The notes beneath the pieces are model-generated. The model saw nothing but the letters and a program-made list of their open reading frames with translations, was not told the origin of the DNA and did no database searches. A stretch of 60,346 nucleotides of DNA, taken from Acidobacteriota bacterium. GTDB lineage: Bacteria; Acidobacteriota; Vicinamibacteria; Marinacidobacterales; Marinacidobacteraceae. How positions within the stretch are numbered: the first letter of the stretch is position 1; every line of letters starts with the position of its first letter. This document shows positions 42,894 through 51,426 of the stretch, piece after piece. Location: NCBI GenBank assembly GCA_009835985.1, contig VXWI01000007.1, forward strand, positions 1-60,346, written 5' to 3'. The position numbers and the translations under genes were made by a program.

Positions 42894-43157
42894 ATGAAAA
42901 CCGTCAACGCGACGCAGCTTCGACCGTCGCTCGGCAAGGTGCTCGACCAGCTCGAGCACGACGGCGCCCCGATCATCGTGTGCCGGCGCCGGGCCCCGGT
43001 AGCGGTCCTGGTGGGCCTCAAGGACTACCGCCAGAAGTTCGTTGACCGGACGGCCGACGACCAGCGCCGTAACGTGGTCGCGAAGCTCAGGAAGCTCCGA
43101 TTCGAGTCGCCGAGGACGGGCACAACCCTCGATCTGCTGCGCGACCTGCGGTCGTGA
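42894..43157 (+). CDS. Phd/YefM-family antitoxin, orphan
   Basis: 87 residues. MKTVNATQLRPSLGKVLDQLEHDGAPIIVCRRRAPVAVLVGLKDY is a complete Phd/YefM DNA-binding domain; the tail SPRTGTTLDLLRDLRS would bind a toxin. GGAG lies 4 nt before the ATG. The following sequence starts GTG-ATC-GTT-TAG, overlapping the stop as a VapC start would, but stops after three codons; no toxin gene remains. Confidence 0.8.
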   Translation: MKTVNATQLRPSLGKVLDQLEHDGAPIIVCRRRAPVAVLVGLKDYRQKFVDRTADDQRRNVVAKLRKLRFESPRTGTTLDLLRDLRS

Positions 43158-43273
43158 TCGTTTAGACCAATCGGAAACAGCCGTCTGGTCCGGGTGCTCG
43201 GCGCGTAGCTTCCGAACGGCGTGCTGGACTCGGCAACCGCCGGGGGCACCGTCTGCGCGAGTAGCGGTGCGCC

Positions 43274-43326
43274 GTGCGCGGCGCGGAGCGCCGCGCGTGC
43301 CGGTCTGGAGACCGGCGTTCCAAGCC
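43274..43326 (+). repeat. Intergenic double-hairpin repeat, copy I (stem variant)
   Basis: GCGCGGCG-CGGAG-CGCCGCGC (8-bp stem) followed by GCCGGTCT-GG-AGACCGGC (8-bp stem) and CGTTCCAAG. The T-A pairs in the second stem replace C-G pairs of other copies on both arms. The gap 43158-43334 otherwise holds only a possible toxin remnant (43158-43210). Confidence 0.72.
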
Positions 43327-43334
43327 GCGTCGTC

Positions 43335-44750
43335 TCAGCTTGACTCGCGGACCACGTCGTCGCGGGTCTTGCGGATGTTCTCGAAGCTGCCCTGGGAGAT
43401 GACGTAGTACCAGTCGGCGAAGCGGCGGGTGAGGGTTTCCTCCAGTTCCCGGCCCTTCTCGACGTCGTCCTCCCAGCGGTCCCAGGCGCGCGCGAGGTCC
43501 CGGTTGTCGCGGTCCGCGTCGGTGAGTTCGTCGGACGGCTTGTCCTGGTAGTCGCGGTTCGCGGGGCGGGGCGGCTCGGGGAAGCGTTCGGGACGGAACT
43601 CCGCGGTCACGAAGAGGTAGCGATTTTCGGCGGGGCCGGATGACGCCGCCTCCGCGGTGTCCTCGGCTTCGCTGCCGGCGCTCACGTCCTCGTCCCGGCC
43701 GTAGACGACTTCCCCGAAGCGGAGGGTGTAGCGGATGCCCTCCTCCGTCTCGAGCCGGACCTCGCCTTCGTTCGACAGCAGGCTGCCGCCCTGGGTGAGG
43801 TAGTAGCCGCGGCTCTGCAACGAGAGGATGTCGGCGTTCGAGACGCCCGCCGCGTCGCCGGTCAGGGTCGCCGCGATGCCCTCGGGCTTCGGCCGCACTC
43901 CGACGATCTCGAGCTCATCGGCGGCCCGGAGGATTTCGTTCACCTCGAAGGAGTCCACCTCCTCGCTGGAGCCGAGGCCCTCGGCCACCCAGTCGCCGTC
44001 CACCTTGTCGAGCGCGAGACGTCCCCGCCGGTCCACCTGGAGGGTGCGCTCGTTGATGGTGTAGTCCTCGAGGACCGCCTCGTCCACCCGGTTCCGGTCC
44101 ATGAGGAGCAGGTCGCGCTCGATCCAGTCCCCGAACTGGGCCGAGATGTCCACCCCGAGCTGCGAGACGTAGACGCGCTTCTGGCCCGGGACGCGGACGA
44201 AGTAGGACCCCTCGCGGTCCGGCACCTCACGGCCGATGACGAGGTCCGCCAGCACCCGGTCGCCCGAGGCCTTCACGGTCACCCGGCGTCCCCGCCCGAT
44301 GAGCGAGACCGCCCCCTCGTCGAGCGGGTCCACCACGCCGAGCGCGGGATGGTCGGCCACGTTCTCGGAACGGAAGTCGTCCTTTTCGAGGAGCATGACG
44401 CCGGCGGCGGTCTGCGCCAGCCGGTCCTGGCCGTCGGCGGGGTAGTCGTGGTGGCTGGGGATGGTCCAGATCCCGTTCTCGTTCTGCACCCGGAACGGGA
44501 TCGCCTCGGCGGTGGCCTCGTCGAACTCGATGATCTCGAGCGACATCGCCTCTTCGGGGTCCTCGAAACTCGGGAAGAAGCGCTCCCCGAGGTCCACGAA
44601 GTCGCTCGGCTCGGGGTTGCGCGGGGCGCTGACCGCGGCCAGCACGGTCAACAGGAGGGCCGCGCCGGCGATGGTCTGGGTGCGGCGGAGCTCCGGCCCG
44701 CCCGTCTTGCGGGCTTCCGGAGTTGCGGCCGTGTTCGTCGTTTCGCTCAT
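43335..44750 (-). CDS. DUF4340 domain protein of gliding-type ABC system
   Basis: 471 residues. One N-terminal membrane anchor (RRTQTIAGAALLLTVLAAVSA), then a periplasmic region. DUF4340-like parts include GIWTIPSHHDYPADGQDRLAQTA, the repeated-domain beginnings and SYFVRVPGQKRVYVSQ. The C-terminus is long, acidic and helical. ATG 44750 chosen: GGAG upstream and a 20-bp gap from the preceding stop; a GTG at 44774 would overlap. Third gene of the operon with the GldFG-like and GldA-like genes. Confidence 0.82.
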   Translation of the reverse strand: MSETTNTAATPEARKTGGPELRRTQTIAGAALLLTVLAAVSAPRNPEPSDFVDLGERFFPSFEDPEEAMSLEIIEFDEATAEAIPFRVQNENGIWTIPSHHDYPADGQDRLAQTAAGVMLLEKDDFRSENVADHPALGVVDPLDEGAVSLIGRGRRVTVKASGDRVLADLVIGREVPDREGSYFVRVPGQKRVYVSQLGVDISAQFGDWIERDLLLMDRNRVDEAVLEDYTINERTLQVDRRGRLALDKVDGDWVAEGLGSSEEVDSFEVNEILRAADELEIVGVRPKPEGIAATLTGDAAGVSNADILSLQSRGYYLTQGGSLLSNEGEVRLETEEGIRYTLRFGEVVYGRDEDVSAGSEAEDTAEAASSGPAENRYLFVTAEFRPERFPEPPRPANRDYQDKPSDELTDADRDNRDLARAWDRWEDDVEKGRELEETLTRRFADWYYVISQGSFENIRKTRDDVVRESS

Positions 44751-44770
44751 CGCTCCTCTCTCCTTACCGG

Positions 44771-47488
44771 TCACTGCTGGCGGAGGCGCCGCGCAGCCGC
44801 AGCGCCCTCCACTTCGGCCCGCCGGCGCCGCACGAAGGTCCAGACCCCGAGCAGGAACACCGGGATCGGCGGCAGCAGCACCGCGGCGGTGCGGATGCCG
44901 CTCTGGATGCGGCGGATCTGCGCTTCCATGCGCTCTTCGCTGGCGCGGATCTGCGCGTCCTTGTCGGCGTTGATGTTCGCCTCCAGCACGCTGAAGCGGC
45001 GGTTCTCCACCTCCTGGAGGTTGCGGGCCATGATCTGCTTCGCCTGCGCGTCGAGGTCGTCGCGCTCCTCGACGGCCGCGACCCGCCGGTCGAGCCGTTC
45101 CTGCGCCTGGCGGAGCGCCTCCTGGGCGCTGGACTCCGCCTCGTCCTCTTCGAGGCTCCGCTGCTCGGTGAACTCGCGGACCCGGGATTCCACGGCCTCG
45201 AGGGTCCGGTGGCGCACCCGGCGGTTCCGGAGCGCCACGAAGGACTCGTCCCCGACGAGCACGTCCATGGCATTCAGGAAGAACGACACGTTGTCGAAGT
45301 TGAGGTTCGGAGGCCCGATCCGGCGCAGCTCGAAGAACTGCTCCGAAATGAAGTCGAGGTCGGCGATCGCGATGACGCGCGTGCTGTCCGCCTCGGGCAT
45401 CGCGGACGGACCCGCGTCATCCCCGGTGGCCTCGTCCGGTTCGGGGCGGAAGGTGCGCGCCTCCGCGGCGACCACGTAGTGCATCGGGTCCGGCCGGTGC
45501 GGCAGGTTGGGGTTCAGCTGCGATCCCAGGAAGTTCCGCTGCACCATCTGGAAGTAGGGAAGGACGCCGGACACGTCCCCGGTGGTGAGGAGCGGCTCGA
45601 ACTCGGCCACCGCTCCCGGCAGGGGTTCGAAGTACCCGGGATAGATGAGGACGACCTGCTGGAGCCCGGCGCTCGCCGGCGAGGCGTCCGAGAAGACGTC
45701 GAGGTTGCCGCTCCCCTCACCCAGGAACACGACCTCCGGCGGCAGATGGCCGAGGTCGGGATGCGGGTTGTAGGCGTCCCAGACGATCCCGCCCGGGTCC
45801 CACGAGATCCCGAGGTTCGCCAGGAAGGACTGGATGTTTCCCTTCGGAGTCGGCGGCGGCTGGCCCTGCTGCATGAAGGGGTTCTGCGAGGCGCCCGGCG
45901 GCTCGGAGGGAGCGAGGCCGATGTTCACCACCGGGAGCGGGTCCACGAGCAGGACCGCCGGCACGCCGGTGCGGATGAAGTCGGTGACGTTGTTCATCTC
46001 GTCGTCCGCAAGCGTCGACGGAAGCACCACCAGCAGGCCGTCCACCTCCTCGGTGATCATCGCGTTCGGCTGGACCTGCACCACCTCGTACTGCTTGCGG
46101 AGTTCGTCCACCACCGACCATTCCGGCGAACTCCGCATGGTCTGGAAGTCGAGGCCGCCGAAGATCCGGAGCTCCTTGGAGATCACCCCGATCCGCTTCT
46201 TGTCGGTGTTGGCCACCACCCGGATGCTGCGGGCGAGCTCGTACTCCACCGGCAGCCCTCGGTCGAAGAACGGAATCACCTGCTCCTCGGCGGCGCAGGT
46301 GAACGCGACCCCCATGAAGACGTCGCTGACCCCGGTCCTCGCCGAGCTGACGCTGGGGATCTCCCGCGGCATGATGCCGAACTTCTCCCGGGCCTCGCGG
46401 GCGGACTCGGTGAACGGCTCCGTGTCCTCGACGAGCACCTGGACCCGGCCGCCGCTCACCGACTCCATCTCGCGGAGCACGCTCATGAGGGTCGCGCGGG
46501 TCTGCACGAGCGGTTCGGGCACCTCGGGGCTCAAGTAAGCCTGGACGAAGACCGGCCGGTCGTCGGGCAGCGCCCGGAGCAGCTCGCGGGTCTCCGCGGA
46601 GAGCGAATGGAGCCGCTCGGCGGTCGTGTCGACGCGGAACCCCAGCCGCGAGATGAGCACGATGGCGCTCAGCAGGGCGAGCGCCACGGAGACCGCCCGC
46701 ACCGCGTGGTGCGTGGACATCCGGTAGCCGTCGGCGGCGGCGGGCCAGTGACGCTTCCCGATGAAGAGGACGTTCAGGTAAAGGAAGAATCCGGCGACGG
46801 CCGCGAAATAGAGCACCGAAGTGAACGGGATCACGCCGCGGCCGAACTCGTCGAAGTGGTGGATCGCCGAAACCGGCTCCACCGCCCGGGCCAGCCACGG
46901 GCTGAAGCTGCCGAGGAAGAGGTCGGGCAGCACCAGCACCCCCGCCGCCACCGCTCCCAGGATGAACGCCACCGTGGGGATCGAGGTGAGCAGCGACGCC
47001 GCCATCCCGGCGGCCGCGAGCGCCGCGCCGAGCAGCGCGTAGCCGACGTAGTTGGCGAACAGCAGGCCCCAGTCGGGACTCCCGAGGAACATCAGGACGA
47101 GCGCGTGGCTGAGCGAGAGCGCCAGCGCGGCTCCGAAGATGCCGAGCACCGCCATGTACTTGCCGAGCACGATCTCGAGGTCGGTCGCCGGAAGGGTGAG
47201 CAGCAGCTCGTCGGTGCCGAGCTTCTTCTCCTCGGCCCACACCGACATGGTGAGCGCGGGGATGAAGAAGATGAGAATGTAAGGGAACAGCCCGTTCAAC
47301 TGGTCGAGGTTCGCCAGGTTGTTCAGGAAGAAGCGGTCCTGCCAGAACGCCGCGGCGGCGCTCAGCAGGATGAACAGCGTCAGGAAGACGTAGCCCGACG
47401 GGTTGGAGAAATACATGCGGAGGTCCCTCCGCATGAGGGCCGCCACCACCGGGCGGCGGACGTTCGGGATTTCGACGAGGCCGGGCAT
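44771..47488 (-). CDS. Fused ABC-2 permease and GldG-like protein
   Basis: 905 residues. Residues 1-250 form a six-helix ABC-2 permease of GldF type (MRRDLRMYFSNPSGYVFLTLF, WAEEKKLGTDELLLTLP). After another helix (VSVALALLSAIVLISRLG) comes the GldG-type ABC_transp_aux domain: DTTAERLHSLSAETRELLRAL, FVQAYLSPEVPEPLVQTR, FGGLDFQTMR, VDGLLVVLPSTL. A coiled coil (about 800-880) precedes a final helix (TAAVLLPPIPVFLLGVWTFV). Usually two genes; here a single polypeptide. The ATG overlaps the ATPase stop (TGATG). Confidence 0.88.
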   Translation of the reverse strand: MPGLVEIPNVRRPVVAALMRRDLRMYFSNPSGYVFLTLFILLSAAAAFWQDRFFLNNLANLDQLNGLFPYILIFFIPALTMSVWAEEKKLGTDELLLTLPATDLEIVLGKYMAVLGIFGAALALSLSHALVLMFLGSPDWGLLFANYVGYALLGAALAAAGMAASLLTSIPTVAFILGAVAAGVLVLPDLFLGSFSPWLARAVEPVSAIHHFDEFGRGVIPFTSVLYFAAVAGFFLYLNVLFIGKRHWPAAADGYRMSTHHAVRAVSVALALLSAIVLISRLGFRVDTTAERLHSLSAETRELLRALPDDRPVFVQAYLSPEVPEPLVQTRATLMSVLREMESVSGGRVQVLVEDTEPFTESAREAREKFGIMPREIPSVSSARTGVSDVFMGVAFTCAAEEQVIPFFDRGLPVEYELARSIRVVANTDKKRIGVISKELRIFGGLDFQTMRSSPEWSVVDELRKQYEVVQVQPNAMITEEVDGLLVVLPSTLADDEMNNVTDFIRTGVPAVLLVDPLPVVNIGLAPSEPPGASQNPFMQQGQPPPTPKGNIQSFLANLGISWDPGGIVWDAYNPHPDLGHLPPEVVFLGEGSGNLDVFSDASPASAGLQQVVLIYPGYFEPLPGAVAEFEPLLTTGDVSGVLPYFQMVQRNFLGSQLNPNLPHRPDPMHYVVAAEARTFRPEPDEATGDDAGPSAMPEADSTRVIAIADLDFISEQFFELRRIGPPNLNFDNVSFFLNAMDVLVGDESFVALRNRRVRHRTLEAVESRVREFTEQRSLEEDEAESSAQEALRQAQERLDRRVAAVEERDDLDAQAKQIMARNLQEVENRRFSVLEANINADKDAQIRASEERMEAQIRRIQSGIRTAAVLLPPIPVFLLGVWTFVRRRRAEVEGAAAARRLRQQ

Positions 47489-48252
47489 CACGCAGCCTCC
47501 TCGGGCGCGCCGTTGTCGGACGCCGTCTCCGCGCCCGGCCCGGTGAGTTCGTAGAAGCTGTCTTCCATCGAACCTTCGCGCTGGAGGTCCGACGGAACTC
47601 CGTCGAACACGAGGCGGCCCCCGTTCACGACGAGCACCCGGTCCGCCACCGCTTCCACCTCGCGGAGGATGTGGGTGGAGATGAGGACGGTCTTGCCGGC
47701 GCCCAGCCGCCGGATGTTCTGGCGGAAGTCCCGGATCTGGTTGGGATCGAGGCCCGCCGTGGGCTCGTCCATGATGAGCACGTCGGGGTCGTGGAGGAGC
47801 GCCTGGGCCACCCCGACCCGCTGGCGGAAGCCTCGGGAGAGTTTTCCGATGGGCTTTTCCATCACCTCGTCGAGCGCGCAGAGAGCGGCCACTTCCCGGA
47901 TGCGGGAGGTCAGCCGGGCCGGCGGGATCTCGCGGGCCTCCCCGAAGAAGCGGAGCAGTTCCGCCGGGGTCATGTCCGGGTAGAGCGGGCCGTTCTCGGG
48001 CAGGTAGCCCAGCCGGCGGGTCGCGTCGAGGCGCTGCTGGTGGACATCCAGTCCGGCGATCGCGGCGGTGCCCGCGCTGGGGGCGAGATAGCCGGTCAGC
48101 ATCTTCATCGTGGTGGTCTTCCCGGCGCCGTTCGGCCCCAGGAAGGCGACAATCTGCCCCCGGGGAATCGCGAAGCGCACGCTCTCGACGGCCACGAAGG
48201 GCCCATAGAACTTGCTGAGATCGCGCGCCTCGATCATGATCGGTTCGGTCAT
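47488..48252 (-). CDS. ABC transporter ATPase (GldA-like)
   Basis: 254 residues. Walker A GPNGAGKTT, signature LSRGFRQRVGVAQAL (SRG variant of the usual SGG), Walker B VLIMDEPTAGLDP and H-loop ISTHILREV. Typical of ABC-2 exporters and GldA. First gene of the three-gene operon. TAGAAT on the minus strand at 48292-48297 is a possible -10 element with a 40-nt leader. Confidence 0.9.
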   Translation of the reverse strand: MTEPIMIEARDLSKFYGPFVAVESVRFAIPRGQIVAFLGPNGAGKTTTMKMLTGYLAPSAGTAAIAGLDVHQQRLDATRRLGYLPENGPLYPDMTPAELLRFFGEAREIPPARLTSRIREVAALCALDEVMEKPIGKLSRGFRQRVGVAQALLHDPDVLIMDEPTAGLDPNQIRDFRQNIRRLGAGKTVLISTHILREVEAVADRVLVVNGGRLVFDGVPSDLQREGSMEDSFYELTGPGAETASDNGAPEEAA

Positions 48253-48308
48253 ATCGAGGTACCTCTGCCTTTGCAGGGGAAAAGGCGCGGAATTCTAGCC
48301 ACAGACCG

Positions 48309-49349
48309 TCAGGCGCCGTCCCCGGACCCGGCCGCCGCTTCTGCGGCGATCATCGCTTCCAACTGACGGCGGAAGCGCAGCGGTCCGGCGTCGATCGGCA
48401 GATTGATGTGCGGGGAGGTCGCGGTGTCCATGCCGGTCTGCACTTCGTTCAGGACGGCGCGATCCTCCTCGAAGGCCTCGCGCACGTCCTCGCTCATCAT
48501 CTCGCTCAGGTCGTCGTCGTCCGGCCGGACGTTGCGGAGCTGGAACCAGTAGTAGCGGGTTTCCCGCTCGCTCACCGGGGTCATGAAGTTGTAGCTGTCC
48601 ATGATGAAGGTGCTGTCGGCGAGCGGCCCGTCCGGCCCGCCGGTGCCCGCCGGCGTGAAGATCGCCCGGATGAACGCGAGCGACGGGTAGCGGACCTCGT
48701 AGTGCTGTAGCCGGTCGCAGTTGCCCTCGAACGCGACGATCTTCCGGTAGAAGGGGGCGGGCTCCGCGTCCAGCATCCAGCGATGCACGATGACGCCGTC
48801 CTTCGTTCCGGTGACCTCCAGGGGAGCGTCCCGCGCAGCGTCCTGGGCGAAGGACGTCGCATGGACCCAGGCGACGTGGGTCGGGTCGAGCAGGTTGTCG
48901 CACACGAACAGGTAGTTGCACTCGAGCTCCAGCGCCGGGCCCCGGTTGAGGCCCCAGGCCGGGTCGTCGAAGTTGGGGATGGCGATGATCTTCGCGGGGT
49001 CCGCCAGTTCGGGGGCGCCCATCCAGATCCACACCAGGCCGTACTTCTCGTGCACCGGGTACGGACGGACACTCGCGCCCGGCGGAATGCGCCCGCTGCC
49101 CGGCGCCCAGACACACTGTCCGGAAACGTCGAAGGTCAGACCGTGATACCCGCATTCCAGGTTGCCGTCCCGGACCCGGCCCTGCGAGAGCGGCAGCTTG
49201 CGGTGCGGGCAGGCATCCTCCAGTGCGACGACCTCGTTCGCGTTCGGGCGGAACAGGCAGACCCTTTCGCCAAGCACCCGGATCTGCCGCGGCCGCTGGC
49301 CGATCTCGCTGCTCCAGGCGGCGACGTACCAGGCATTCCTGAGAAACAT
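48309..49349 (-). CDS. Rieske oxygenase, vanillate O-demethylase (VanA)-like
   Basis: 346 residues beginning MFLRNAWYVAAWSSEI, the usual N-terminus of the family. Rieske motif CPHRKLPLSQGRV...CGYHGL; mononuclear iron motif DNLLDPTHVAWVH (D-x2-H-x4-H). Such enzymes O-demethylate aromatic acids or oxidise phthalate-like substrates with an electron-transfer partner, which is not encoded here. Distinct in family from the Rieske protein at 3521. Confidence 0.9.
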   Translation of the reverse strand: MFLRNAWYVAAWSSEIGQRPRQIRVLGERVCLFRPNANEVVALEDACPHRKLPLSQGRVRDGNLECGYHGLTFDVSGQCVWAPGSGRIPPGASVRPYPVHEKYGLVWIWMGAPELADPAKIIAIPNFDDPAWGLNRGPALELECNYLFVCDNLLDPTHVAWVHATSFAQDAARDAPLEVTGTKDGVIVHRWMLDAEPAPFYRKIVAFEGNCDRLQHYEVRYPSLAFIRAIFTPAGTGGPDGPLADSTFIMDSYNFMTPVSERETRYYWFQLRNVRPDDDDLSEMMSEDVREAFEEDRAVLNEVQTGMDTATSPHINLPIDAGPLRFRRQLEAMIAAEAAAGSGDGA

Positions 49350-49404
49350 CCACGTTCCCTCGCTCCGGTGAATTCTGGAGCAATTGGCCCCCGTTGACCC
49401 GCCA

Positions 49405-49410
49405 TACAAT
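49405..49410 (+). promoter_or_regulatory. Candidate -10 element of a leaderless promoter
   Basis: TACAAT, five of six bases matching the sigma-70 consensus, 7 nt before ATG 49418. TTGACC lies 11 bases upstream. Confidence 0.48.
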
Positions 49411-49417
49411 GCGGGAC

Positions 49418-51208
49418 ATGCGGACTCCGTTCCCGGGACGCCGGATCGCCGCGCTCGGACTGGTCGCGGGAGCGGTCTGGCTGGGTCTCGGGAGCACCGC
49501 GCGCGCCGAGGCGCCCCGCCGTCCGCAGGCGGTCGTCCTCGCGCCGGGCACTCCGGCTGGCGAGGCACTCCTGATCGGCAACCGCGCCGGAACGGTCAGC
49601 GTCATCCGCACCGGCGACCTCACCCTCCTGGGAGAGGCCCCGGCCGGCGCCAACATCACCGACCTGGTGCTGCTGCCGGGCGGCGGCGGCCGGGTGCTCG
49701 CCATCGACCACGGCGCGCACGAACTCCTCGTGCTCGGCCCCGGAAACGGCGACTGGACGGCTCCCGGCCCCTTCCCGGCGGCCGCCGCGGCCCCGCTCCT
49801 CGAAGTGGAGGCGGCGGTCCCGACCTGCCGCTACCCGGTCCGCGCCGCCCGGCAGGACTCGTCGCTGGCGGTCTCGTGCCTCTGGTCGCGGCGGGTGCAG
49901 ATGTACGACCTCACGGGGCCGGACGTGACCGCCGGGGATCTGGACACGCCGCGCTGGGTCGCCGACCTCTCCTTCGAGCCGCAGGAAATGCTGTTCCTGG
50001 GCGACGGGAAGCTGCTGGTCGCGGACGCCTTCGGCGGCGGCCTCGCGATCGTTGCGGCCGCCGACGGCGAACTGCTCCGCACGAAAGAACTCACCGGCCA
50101 CAACCTCAGGGGCCTGACGCTCCTTCCGGACGGGCGGCTCGGGATCACCCACCAGGAACTCCATACCGGGATGCACACCACCTCGGACGACATCCGCTGG
50201 GGGGTGTTCATCACGAACAGCGTCAGCCTGATGCCGCTGGACGACCTGGTTTCCGGCAACCCGCGCCTGGGGCGGCGCACCCGGATCATGGATCTGGGCG
50301 ATGTCCTCACCCCGTCGGGCGATCCGGCGGCGATGGTCGTTTCGTCCGAGGGCGAGTTGGTCATCGCGCTCTCCGGAGTCGGCCGGCTCGCCTTCGGCGG
50401 CGCCGACGCCCGGCGGATGAGCCACGCGCGGGTGGGGCGCGGCCCCTCGGCGATCGCTGCCGGCGGGGACGGACTCCTCTACGTGGCCAATACCCGGTCC
50501 GACGAGATCTCGGTGGTTTCGCTCGCCGACCAGACCGAGGTGGCCCGGATACCGCTCGGGCCGGCGGCAACGCTCAGCGCCGCAGAACGCGGGGAGCTGC
50601 TCTTCCACGACGCGTCACTCTCGCTCCGCGGCTGGATGAGCTGTGCGAGTTGCCACACCCAGGGACACACGAACCACCGTCTCTCGGACACCCTGGGCGA
50701 CGGCACCTACGGCGCGCCCAAGCGGGTCCTTTCGCTGCTCGGGGTGGCGGACACGAAGCCGTGGGCCTGGGACGGGCAGATCCGCAGGCTCGAGGACCAG
50801 GTGGTGAAGTCGGTGCGCACCACCCTCCGGGGCCGGCGGCTCGAGGAGCGCGAGGTGAGCGACCTCGCCGCCTACCTGCGCACCCTCGAACTACCGGAGG
50901 TGGACGCACCGGTGGAATCTGCGCTCCTGGCAGAGGGACGGGAAGCGTTCGACCGCTACGCCTGCAACCGCTGTCACACCGCCCCGGTCTACACCTCGCC
51001 GGGGGTCCACAACGTGGGCCTGACCGACGAGTTGGGACGCGACCGGTTCAACCCACCGTCGCTCCGGGGAGTCCGGTTCCGGCGGGCGCTCCTCCACGAC
51101 GGCTCCGCCAGGTCCATCGAAGAGGTCTTCGACGTCCATCCGGGACTCGGCGTCGAGGTGAGCGCGGACGACCTCCCCGCCCTGATCGCGTTTCTGCGGA
51201 CGCTGTAG
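49418..51208 (+). CDS. Beta-propeller/di-haem cytochrome c fusion protein
   Basis: 596 residues. Signal peptide with RR and a hydrophobic core ending STARAEA. Residues about 35-385 form a YncE-like propeller (TDLVLLPGGGGRVLAIDHG, LRGLTLLPDGRLGIT, PSAIAAGGDGLLYVANTRSDE). The C-terminal part has two cytochrome c sites, CASCH at 409-413 and CNRCH at 516-520, in the pattern of MauG/di-haem peroxidase-like proteins. ATG 49418 fits both the signal peptide and the -10 element; ATG 49409 is an alternative. Divergent from the VanA-like gene. Confidence 0.85.
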   Translation: MRTPFPGRRIAALGLVAGAVWLGLGSTARAEAPRRPQAVVLAPGTPAGEALLIGNRAGTVSVIRTGDLTLLGEAPAGANITDLVLLPGGGGRVLAIDHGAHELLVLGPGNGDWTAPGPFPAAAAAPLLEVEAAVPTCRYPVRAARQDSSLAVSCLWSRRVQMYDLTGPDVTAGDLDTPRWVADLSFEPQEMLFLGDGKLLVADAFGGGLAIVAAADGELLRTKELTGHNLRGLTLLPDGRLGITHQELHTGMHTTSDDIRWGVFITNSVSLMPLDDLVSGNPRLGRRTRIMDLGDVLTPSGDPAAMVVSSEGELVIALSGVGRLAFGGADARRMSHARVGRGPSAIAAGGDGLLYVANTRSDEISVVSLADQTEVARIPLGPAATLSAAERGELLFHDASLSLRGWMSCASCHTQGHTNHRLSDTLGDGTYGAPKRVLSLLGVADTKPWAWDGQIRRLEDQVVKSVRTTLRGRRLEEREVSDLAAYLRTLELPEVDAPVESALLAEGREAFDRYACNRCHTAPVYTSPGVHNVGLTDELGRDRFNPPSLRGVRFRRALLHDGSARSIEEVFDVHPGLGVEVSADDLPALIAFLRTL

Positions 51209-51219
51209 GGAACGCCGGC

Positions 51220-51265
51220 TCGGAGCGCCGGCCTCCGGCCGGCATCGCGCGGGAGCGCGAAACCC
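51220..51265 (+). repeat. Intergenic double-hairpin repeat, copy E
   Basis: 46 bp identical to copy H and to the reverse complement of copy G. Hairpins GCCGGCC-TCC-GGCCGGC (51227-51243) and CGCGC-GGGA-GCGCG. Immediately preceded by GGGAACGCCGG, a fragment of the copy C type. Confidence 0.8.
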
Positions 51266-51373
51266 GCGTGGGTCGCGCCGCGCGATGGGAACGAATGCCG
51301 CAGCCCGGCTCCTAGCGCCTGGTGTTTCGCCGTCCCGGGTCGCGCGTAGGCGATCAGAACCCTTTGCGTTGTG

Positions 51374-51425
51374 CGTTTCGCCTCGCTGCGCTCGGCGATG
51401 CCGGCCGGAGGCCGGCGCTCCGAAA
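51374..51425 (-). repeat. Intergenic hairpin repeat, copy F
   Basis: Inverted relative to copy E. Shares GATGCCGGCCGGAGGCCGGC and CGCTCCGAAAC; the second part (TCGCCTCGCTGCGCTCGGCG) is diverged. The 218-bp gap 51209-51426 contains only copies E and F and about 108 bp between them with no recognisable feature. Confidence 0.75.
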
Positions 51426-51426
51426 C

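Noticed and set aside
39230-43157. Phage or integrative element
   Set aside because: TA genes cluster here, but no integrase, transposase, attachment repeat or phage structural gene is seen; the tRNA is 15 kb away.
44723-47554. 943-codon open frame on the plus strand
   Set aside because: It is antisense to the GldF-GldG fusion, rich in His/Arg/Asp as expected from reading high-GC codons backwards, and matches no family.
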